Origin: DATHRK01 sp035513295
GTDB lineage: Bacteria; Gemmatimonadota; Gemmatimonadetes; Longimicrobiales; RSA9
Length of the DNA stretch: 64,000 nucleotides
NCBI GenBank assembly: GCA_035513295.1
Contig: DATKCH010000095.1
Coordinates: 1-64,000 of the forward strand
Reading direction: 5' to 3'
The notes beneath the pieces were generated by a model that had not been told where the DNA came from, did no database searches, and saw only the letters and a program-made list of their open reading frames with translations. Of the stretch, positions 58,305 through 64,000 are shown piece after piece; position 1 is the first letter of the stretch; each line of letters starts with the position of its first letter. Made by a program: the position numbers and the translations under genes.

Positions 58305-60122
58305 ATGAAGTACCTCCGCCGACACGGAACACACCGGTCGCGGTCCGCGTTCGTCGCCGGCCTGCTGGTGGTGACGCTCGTGCTGGCCGGGGTCCTCGCG
58401 CATCAGGCGCAGGACTCGGCGCGGTCCCACCGCGCGGCGGCGGAAAGCGCCCTGCGGGACTTCGCCGCGTTCGCGGGCGGGGAGTTCGGTCACCGCGTGG
58501 AGAAGACCCTCGACGAGCACCTCGTCCGGCCGGCGCTGTGGATCGTCCTGGGCGCCGACGACACGCTCGGCTACCCGGCGACGCAGCTGCTGCGCAAGGG
58601 CCTGGACAACGCGCGCTATCAGCGCCTGCCCGTCCGAACCGAGTTCTCCTACTCGCTCCTCAGCGGAGACCTCACCGCCGTGGGCGCGCCGATTTCCGCG
58701 GAGGTGCGGGCCTGGATCGCGGACTCGCTGGCGGTGACCGGTCTGGGACGGGAGTGTCCGTGCTGGGAGTACGACGTGTCGTTCCCGCGCGTCGAGGGGC
58801 CGGCCGTCATGATCGTGCACGCGCTCAAGGGCGCCCGCCCGGAGCGCCCCGACGCCGCGTTCGGCCTCATCGCGGACGCGCAGGCGCTCCGCGGGATGCT
58901 CGCCGCGGACTTCTACGGCGCATCCCTCCTGCCGGCGTCGCTGACCGGCGACGTCCCCAACGACTCGCTGCTCGCAGTACGGGTGACGGCGCCGGACGGC
59001 CGGGTGCTGTTCGCCTCGGAACGCACGATCGACGCGTCGCTCGGCGTGGTCGATACCCTCCGGGGATCGTACCGCGGCCTGGTCGTCGAGACTTCGATGC
59101 GGCCGGAGGCGGCCGAGGCTCTCGTGATCGGGGGCCTTCCGCGCTCCCGGCTTCCGCTGTTGCTCGTGCTACTGGCGGTCACGTCCGCGCTGATCGCGGC
59201 CGCGATCCTGCAACTCCGGCGCGAGTACGAGCTCGCGCGCCTGCGCTCGGAATTCGTCTCGAGCGTCTCGCACGAACTGCGCACGCCTCTCGCACAGATC
59301 CGGATGTTCGGAGAGACGTTGCTCCTGGGGCGCGTGCGCTCCGAACACGAGCGGATCCGGTCGCTGGAGATCATCGACCAGGAGTCGCGGCGGCTCACCT
59401 ACCTGGTGGAGAACGTCCTCCAGTTCTCGCGCTCCGAGCGTCAGGTCCTGCGCGTCGAACCCTCCACGATCGCGCTCGGGCCGCTGGTCCGGGCGACCGC
59501 GGAGACCTTCGCGCCGCTCGCGGAGTCGGCCGGGACGAAGCTGGCCGTGCGCGCCGATGACCACCTGGTGGTCGAAGCGGACGCCCAGGCGCTGCGCCAG
59601 GTGCTGCTCAATTTGCTGGACAACGCGGTCAAATACGGCGGTCCCGGCCAGACGATCACCGTCGGCTGCGTGAAACAGGGAGACGCGGCGCACGTATGGG
59701 TGGATGACGAGGGGGCCGGCGTGGCGCCCGCGGATCGCGAGCGCGTCTGGGACGCGTTCTGGCGCACCGAGAACGCCTCGGATTCGGGCGTGGCCGGCGC
59801 GGGCATCGGGCTCTCGGTGGTGAGCGACATCGCAACCCTCCACGGCGGCGACGCGTGGGTGGAGGGATCGCCCTCCGGAGGCGCCCGCTTCGTCGTCGCG
59901 CTGCCCGGAGCGCGCCGCTTCGACCGGGCCCTCGAGGAGATCGACGTCGCGGCCCTGCCGGAGGTTTCGGCTGGCGGACGCGGGGCGGCCACCGACGAAC
60001 CCCCCGGCGCGGCCATGCAACCGCCCGCCACGGCGGCGGCGTCCAAGGAACAAGGGGACGGCACCGGAGAGGAACGCGACCTCGCCGGTCCGACCCGACG
60101 ACCGGCCGGATTGCCGTCCTAG
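58305..60122 (+). CDS. Membrane sensor histidine kinase
   Basis: 605 residues. TM1 near residues 15-33, a periplasmic sensor region of ~240 residues of no recognised type, and TM2 near 282-303 (LPLLLVLLAVTSALIAAAIL). DHp domain with SHELRTPL (His 323), ATPase domain with QVLLNLLDNAVKYG (N box), VDDEGAGV and GAGIGLSVV (G boxes). A ~60-residue Ala/Gly/Pro-rich tail follows. It phosphorylates the response regulator 25 bases downstream. A direct repeat upstream may be bound by that regulator. Confidence 0.94.
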   Translation: MKYLRRHGTHRSRSAFVAGLLVVTLVLAGVLAHQAQDSARSHRAAAESALRDFAAFAGGEFGHRVEKTLDEHLVRPALWIVLGADDTLGYPATQLLRKGLDNARYQRLPVRTEFSYSLLSGDLTAVGAPISAEVRAWIADSLAVTGLGRECPCWEYDVSFPRVEGPAVMIVHALKGARPERPDAAFGLIADAQALRGMLAADFYGASLLPASLTGDVPNDSLLAVRVTAPDGRVLFASERTIDASLGVVDTLRGSYRGLVVETSMRPEAAEALVIGGLPRSRLPLLLVLLAVTSALIAAAILQLRREYELARLRSEFVSSVSHELRTPLAQIRMFGETLLLGRVRSEHERIRSLEIIDQESRRLTYLVENVLQFSRSERQVLRVEPSTIALGPLVRATAETFAPLAESAGTKLAVRADDHLVVEADAQALRQVLLNLLDNAVKYGGPGQTITVGCVKQGDAAHVWVDDEGAGVAPADRERVWDAFWRTENASDSGVAGAGIGLSVVSDIATLHGGDAWVEGSPSGGARFVVALPGARRFDRALEEIDVAALPEVSAGGRGAATDEPPGAAMQPPATAAASKEQGDGTGEERDLAGPTRRPAGLPS

Positions 60123-60147
60123 GCGACCGGCCGATAAGGGGATCGAG

Positions 60148-60837
60148 ATGAGTGAGATTCTGCTGGTCGAGGACAATCCGGACCTGGCTTACGGTCTCCG
60201 GAACAACCTCGAGATCGAGGGCTACGACGTGACGGTGGCGGCGGACGGGGAAGTGGGGCTCCAGCGGGCGCTCGAACTCGACCCTTCCCTCGTCATCCTC
60301 GACCTCATGCTCCCCAAGCTGGACGGCTACAGGGTGCTCAGGGCGATCCGTGAGGCGGGGTCTCAGGTACCCGTGTTGATCCTCACCGCGAAGGGCGAGG
60401 AGGCCGACAAGGTCCTCGGCTTCCGGATGGGGGCGGACGACTACGTGACCAAGCCGTTCGGCGTCCTGGAGCTCCTGGCGCGCGTGCGGGCGGTGCTCCG
60501 CCGGACGCGCAACGGCAACGGCATGGGGTACCCGGCCGACGGCGACCGTTTCGGCGACGTGGACGTGGACACGCGCGCGCGCACGGTCCTCAAGGCCGGC
60601 GAGTCCGTGTCGCTCACCCCGAAGGAGTTCGACCTGCTGGTGGCACTGCTGCGGCGCCAGGGCGCGGTGGCTTCCAGGCTCGAGCTCATGAAGGAGGTGT
60701 GGGGGCACCGCGCCGCCGTCGTGAGCCGCACGGTGGATACGCACGTGGCCGAGCTGAGGCGCAAGCTGGAGGACGACGCCTCCAAGCCGCGCCACATCCT
60801 GACGGTCTGGAAGGCGGGTTACAGGCTGGAGCGATAG
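60148..60837 (+). CDS. OmpR/PhoB-family response regulator
   Basis: 229 residues. Receiver domain with VEDNPDL (acidic pair), phosphoacceptor Asp 52 in VILDLMLPKLDG, and KPF near residue 102. C-terminal winged helix with SLTPKEFDLLVALLRRQGAVASRLELMKEVWG and SRTVDTHVAELRRKLE. It is partner to the upstream histidine kinase. GGGGATCGAG precedes ATG 60148. Confidence 0.96.
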   Translation: MSEILLVEDNPDLAYGLRNNLEIEGYDVTVAADGEVGLQRALELDPSLVILDLMLPKLDGYRVLRAIREAGSQVPVLILTAKGEEADKVLGFRMGADDYVTKPFGVLELLARVRAVLRRTRNGNGMGYPADGDRFGDVDVDTRARTVLKAGESVSLTPKEFDLLVALLRRQGAVASRLELMKEVWGHRAAVVSRTVDTHVAELRRKLEDDASKPRHILTVWKAGYRLER

Positions 60838-60922
60838 CGCTTCAGCTCGCGCGCCCCGCGGCGTCGCGCGAAGGCAACGCGCGCCGCCGCTCGCGGCCGC
60901 GCTCCCCTTGTCCAGCGAGCTG

Positions 60923-61570
60923 CTAGAGGGCTTCCAGCAGGATCGCGCCGTCCACGCGGCCGTCGCCGTCGGCGTCCGTCAGCTCCGCGACCGGCACGCC
61001 GTCGGACTGCACCTGGAGCACCGACCCGCCACCCTGCACGGGGATCCAGCGGCCCACGAGGGCGTCACCCAGTCCCAGGTAGCGCGACCGTTGGTCCACA
61101 CGGCCCAGCACTACATCGCCCAAAATCTCCGCCAGACTCCGTCGGTCCAGGGCTCCGCTTTCGGTCCCGCGCCGACCCAGGATGACGTCCGGCCACGAGG
61201 CGCGCTGCCAGAGCCGTCCGTCGTCGTCCCAGCCCTTGTCCCGGCACCAGTCCAGCCCGTGGACCGGGTGTCCCCTGCCGTCCCGGCAGAAGGGCGGGCC
61301 CTTGCCTCGGCGCTCGTTCCGGCCGGGCGCTCCGCCCGCCCTGCCGGTGCCGTCCCGCCGGCCACCGCGTTGCGCCGCATCCCCCGGCTCGACGCCGCGC
61401 CGCAGGCGCAGGTCGCCCCCGGCGGTCTTCAGCGGAGCTCCATCCAGGACCGCGGGCAGCGCCCAGTTCCACCAGCCGTCGTCGGCGCCGCCCTGCGCGG
61501 ACACGGGCATCGCGGTGAGCCCGGCCAGCCCCGCCGCCAGGAGCGCGGCGGCCGCACACGTACCCCTCAT
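60923..61570 (-). CDS. Exported protein of unknown function
   Basis: 215 residues. Signal peptide AAAALLAAGLAGLTAMPVSAQ. The middle is Gly/Arg/Asp-rich and low-complexity (about 55-100) with an isolated Cys pair (FCRDGRGHPVHGLDWCRDKGW). The C-terminus has DADGDGRVDGAILLEA, similar to a dockerin or EF-hand calcium loop. I do not recognise the family. GGGAGG precedes ATG 61570. Confidence 0.65.
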   Translation of the reverse strand: MRGTCAAAALLAAGLAGLTAMPVSAQGGADDGWWNWALPAVLDGAPLKTAGGDLRLRRGVEPGDAAQRGGRRDGTGRAGGAPGRNERRGKGPPFCRDGRGHPVHGLDWCRDKGWDDDGRLWQRASWPDVILGRRGTESGALDRRSLAEILGDVVLGRVDQRSRYLGLGDALVGRWIPVQGGGSVLQVQSDGVPVAELTDADGDGRVDGAILLEAL

Positions 61571-61631
61571 AGCACGCCTCCCCGAAAAGGTCCCCATCCC
61601 GTGGAGATGGACGCCGGAACGGGCGCAACCG

Positions 61632-62303
61632 TCACCGTTGCGGCAGCCCGCGCCGGAGAGTCCACGCGAGCGCGGCGCCGGCGATTCCGATCCAGAGAAG
61701 ACCCCACGCCAGGGTGGGGATTCCGGTCAGGTCGGCGAGCATCGCGGCGTCCGAGTCGAGGTGCGGGCGGCTCAGCACGTCGCTGCGGATGTCCAGCAGC
61801 GCGTAGAGCGCGCTGGTCAGACCCAGGAACGTCAGCACGAGGGTCCGCCCGCCGTGCCCGAGGCGCGCGGCCGCGAGGAGCAGCCCGGCCCCCGCGGCGC
61901 CGGCCACCGCGAGGGAGAACAACGACCTGACGTAGAGCGCGGCGATGGCCAGGACGAGGCCGCCGAGAAACCAGAGCGCCCAGGCGCTCACGCGCTCGCC
62001 GCGCCGCGGCGCCTCGATCATCGCGACGCCGAACGCCAGACTCCCCAGGTACCCGGCCGAAAGGGTGACGAGCGCGTTCCCACCCATGCAGTAGCACACG
62101 CCCCCCTGATCCGGCGTGATGGCGATCCGGTCGATGGACCCGCCGGTCGCGATCGCCGCCAGGCCGTGCCCGATCTCGTGCAGGAGTACGACGAAGAGCT
62201 TGAGCGGATAGATCACCGGCGTCGGCCACAGCAACCAGATCGCCAGGAAATACGCCGAGAAGGCGGCGAGGAACTCGAGGCGTCGTCTGGTCTTCTTGCG
62301 CAT
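61632..62303 (-). CDS. M50-like membrane metalloprotease
   Basis: 223 residues with about six hydrophobic segments. LFVVLLHEIGHGLAAIATGG carries the HExxH zinc site inside a membrane helix, as in site-2 proteases of the M50B type. GGVCYCMGGNALVTLSAGYLGSLAFG is the second conserved block. The family processes membrane regulators, but some small members have unknown roles. It diverges from the L,D-transpeptidase gene, with a complex inverted-repeat region between. Confidence 0.88.
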   Translation of the reverse strand: MRKKTRRRLEFLAAFSAYFLAIWLLWPTPVIYPLKLFVVLLHEIGHGLAAIATGGSIDRIAITPDQGGVCYCMGGNALVTLSAGYLGSLAFGVAMIEAPRRGERVSAWALWFLGGLVLAIAALYVRSLFSLAVAGAAGAGLLLAAARLGHGGRTLVLTFLGLTSALYALLDIRSDVLSRPHLDSDAAMLADLTGIPTLAWGLLWIGIAGAALAWTLRRGLPQR

Positions 62304-62309
62304 GGCGGA

Positions 62310-62402
62310 GGATACGATCGGGTTCGCGACGCGGTTTCGCGACCCTTGTATCCGGTTCGCGTGTAGCAGAGATTGAGAGCACTCCCCTGCTCGCAACCGG
62401 AT
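62310..62402. repeat. Overlapping inverted repeats in the M50/L,D-transpeptidase gap
   Basis: GGATAC (62310-62315) pairs with GTATCC (62348-62353), enclosing a second stem GGGTTCGCG/CGCGACCC with one bulge. ATCCGGTT (62350-62357), which overlaps that arm, can instead pair with AACCGGAT (62395-62402), four bases before the transpeptidase ATG. The two pairings exclude each other on a plus-strand RNA. Confidence 0.5.
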
Positions 62403-62405
62403 TCA

Positions 62406-63875
62406 ATGATGCGCATCGCCGCAATCGGCACGGCCCTGGCGGCCACGGCCCTCGCCGTGTCCGTGCTCGCCGTTCCCGTGGACGCCCAGGTACCGGATGT
62501 GACCCGCGCTCCGGGCGAGCTCCCGCAGGGGGAGGTACACATCGCGTCGGCGCCGGGCGGTTCCGGCTTCATCTCCGAGCAGCTCCGGTTCGGCCGCGTG
62601 CGGTCGGCGATGAACACCGAGCGCGTAGGCCTCGAGGACGCGTTCCGGGAGCTGGGCCTGGAGTTTCCTCCGCAGGGCGTCTACGTGCGCGTGTTCAAGG
62701 CCGAACGCGAGGTGGAGGTGTGGGTCCGCGGTCGCGGTTCGGAGCGCTACGTCCGGCTGCGCCGCTACCCGATCTGCCAGGTGTCCGGGGCGCTCGGTCC
62801 GAAGCGTGGCGAGGGGGACCGGCAGATGCCCGAGGGCTTCTACCAGATCGAGTCGTTCAACCCACAGAGCGACTACCACCTGTCACTGCGGGTGAACTAT
62901 CCCAACTCCTCCGACCGGCTCCTGGGACGGAGCTCGCGTCTGGGCGGCGACATCTACCTGCACGGCGGCTGTTCGACGGTCGGGTGCGTGCCCGTCACCG
63001 ACGAGCACATCCGCGAGCTGTACTGGCTGTCGGTGGAAGCGCGCTCGGCGGGTCTGCGGCGCATCCCGGTGCACATATTCCCGACGCGCATGGACCCGAT
63101 CGGGATGGCGTGGCTCGAGCCGTTCGGCGCGACGCGCGCCGACCTCGGACCCTTCTGGGAGGAGCTTCGCGCCGGCTACGAGTTCTTCGAGCGGCACCGC
63201 CGTGTCCCGGGCGTGATCGTCGAGGCCGACGGCCGGTATTCGATCGTGGACGCGGGGTCGCCCGAGGGGTTCTCTCGGACCGTGCGCCCCGCCCGCCGGA
63301 CGCGCGCGTTGCTCGGCGCCCCGGCCGACGCGGGATCGGCTCCGCTGGCGGAGGGCGGGCCCGCGATCGCGGCGACGGCCCTGGCGGTTCCCGAGCTCAC
63401 CGGATGGCGCGTTGCGGAGGGGCCCGGCCCGGCTCTCCTGGGCGCCCCCGCCGAGACGAGGTCCGGCCTCGCGGGACAGGCGCTGGGTGAGGAAGTGGAT
63501 GCGCCGCGACCCGCGGCGGCCGGTGGCCGAACGCCGCGGGTCGCTCGGCGGGCGGAGGCGCAGGGTCCCAGGCTCCTCGGTGACGCGCTGGCCGGCGAAG
63601 GCGACGCCTCGCCGGAAGCCATCGAGGACGGCGATCCCGGCCTCCGTACCACCTCCGAGGCGGGCGAATGGCTGACCGAAGAGGATCTCGGGGACCCGAG
63701 ACCGGCGCTGCTGGGCAACCCCCTGGTCATCGGCCGGGAACTGCCGGGGCGCCCCGCCCCTCCGGGGGCTTCGCCGATCACGCTCCCGGGATTCGAGGTG
63801 CGTGAAGCGGACGCGATCCCGGGAAGGATGCCCTACCGACCGCCCAGGCTGCGGATCGTCCGACCGACGCTCTGA
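62406..63875 (+). CDS. L,D-transpeptidase (YkuD/YafK type), exported
   Basis: 489 residues. A signal peptide (IGTALAATALAVSVLAVPVDAQ) precedes a catalytic domain (about 90-240): GVYVRVFKAEREVEVWV, YPICQVSGALGPKRGEGDRQMPEGFYQI, and IYLHGGCSTVGCVPV with His 186 and Cys 194. It resembles YafK-like murein L,D-transpeptidases. The C-terminal ~200 residues are Ala/Gly/Pro-rich and low-complexity, with repeated ALLGAP/PRLLGD-type phrases, and may be a flexible wall-spanning tail. ATG 62406 or 62409; the Shine-Dalgarno is weak. Confidence 0.9.
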   Translation: MMRIAAIGTALAATALAVSVLAVPVDAQVPDVTRAPGELPQGEVHIASAPGGSGFISEQLRFGRVRSAMNTERVGLEDAFRELGLEFPPQGVYVRVFKAEREVEVWVRGRGSERYVRLRRYPICQVSGALGPKRGEGDRQMPEGFYQIESFNPQSDYHLSLRVNYPNSSDRLLGRSSRLGGDIYLHGGCSTVGCVPVTDEHIRELYWLSVEARSAGLRRIPVHIFPTRMDPIGMAWLEPFGATRADLGPFWEELRAGYEFFERHRRVPGVIVEADGRYSIVDAGSPEGFSRTVRPARRTRALLGAPADAGSAPLAEGGPAIAATALAVPELTGWRVAEGPGPALLGAPAETRSGLAGQALGEEVDAPRPAAAGGRTPRVARRAEAQGPRLLGDALAGEGDASPEAIEDGDPGLRTTSEAGEWLTEEDLGDPRPALLGNPLVIGRELPGRPAPPGASPITLPGFEVREADAIPGRMPYRPPRLRIVRPTL

Positions 63876-63896
63876 AGTGACCGAAGGAACGGCGCC

Positions 63897-64000
63897 CTAG
63901 CTGGCCGCCGCCGAAAGCCCGCCGAACCTGCGGTCGCGGTCGGCGAACGCCTCGAGGGCCTCGCGCAGGTCGTCCTCGCCGAAGTCCGGCCAGTTCCGAT
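63897..64000 (-). CDS. uppS: Isoprenyl transferase (undecaprenyl diphosphate synthase), C-terminal end
   Basis: Only the last ~34 codons lie in the window. They read RNWPDFGEDDLREALEAF followed by ADRDRRFGGLSAAAS and a stop, the conserved tail of cis-prenyltransferases. The enzyme makes the C55 lipid carrier for wall synthesis. The start is beyond the window edge. Confidence 0.85.
   Translation of the reverse strand, partial: RNWPDFGEDDLREALEAFADRDRRFGGLSAAAS

Overview
The window is about 64 kb of very GC-rich bacterial chromosome with no mobile element, CRISPR array, rRNA or recognisable tRNA. Gene content suggests a Gram-negative environmental heterotroph, most likely of the phylum Gemmatimonadota. 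This is an inference from the mix: an Oar-like TonB receptor, an Omp85-family porin-like protein, SARP/TPR signalling proteins, DUF4097 proteins, many secreted lipoprotein peptidases and amidohydrolases, and a short Rho. No marker gene in the window proves it. Start codons are ATG, GTG and TTG, and two genes have a strong Shine-Dalgarno placed for CTG.

Layout. 1-1300: end of msrP, msrQ, an alkyltransferase-like protein and a remnant of a SIMPL-domain gene. 1.5-16 kb: a large TonB-dependent receptor, an EVE protein, two convergent TolB-like/TPR proteins (one with a SARP head), a DUF4097 protein, an Omp85 protein with a kinase-like N-terminal region, and an M20 deacylase. 16-19.6 kb: a RimB-like/RimK/AstE-like cluster and a TauE/SafE exporter. 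19.6-31.1 kb: secreted M28 peptidase, DUF4112 protein, remains of an SLC12-type transporter, an Ig/TIG metalloprotease with its lipoprotein partner, three small envelope proteins, two coupled amidohydrolases (one lacking the metal-binding motif) and a Rieske oxygenase. 31.2-38.8 kb: infA diverging from rho, an iodotyrosine-deiodinase-like nitroreductase, an epimerase, DoxX, an M28 peptidase coupled to an amino-acid dehydrogenase, and superoxide dismutase. 38.9-45.3 kb: CAP lipoprotein, NhaC antiporter, M1 peptidase, OmpA lipoprotein behind a near-perfect sigma-54 promoter, and an alpha/beta hydrolase.

45.3-51.4 kb: a nitrilase fragment coupled to a folate cluster (pteridine-reductase-like SDR, folB, folK), a DUF72 protein, tyrS, a hydrolase and a glycosyltransferase. 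51.5-56.2 kb: four overlapping genes (SDR, small membrane protein, a long acyl-CoA dehydrogenase with a TerB-like head, CtaA heme A synthase). 56.2-64 kb: LEA14-like lipoprotein, DUF2892 protein, murB, a histidine kinase and response regulator behind an 11-bp-spaced direct repeat, a secreted protein of unknown function, an M50-like membrane peptidase diverging from an L,D-transpeptidase, and the end of uppS.

Themes. Much of the window serves the cell envelope and peptide catabolism: outer-membrane receptors, six or more exported hydrolases or peptidases, wall enzymes (murB, L,D-transpeptidase, uppS) and envelope signalling. Three gene remnants (SIMPL, SLC12-type transporter, nitrilase) show ongoing gene loss. 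The most novel items are the Omp85 protein with kinase-like motifs, the RimB/RimK/AstE triad, the TerB/acyl-CoA dehydrogenase/CtaA operon, the dead/active amidohydrolase pair, and plus-strand terminators or structures with no assigned transcript.
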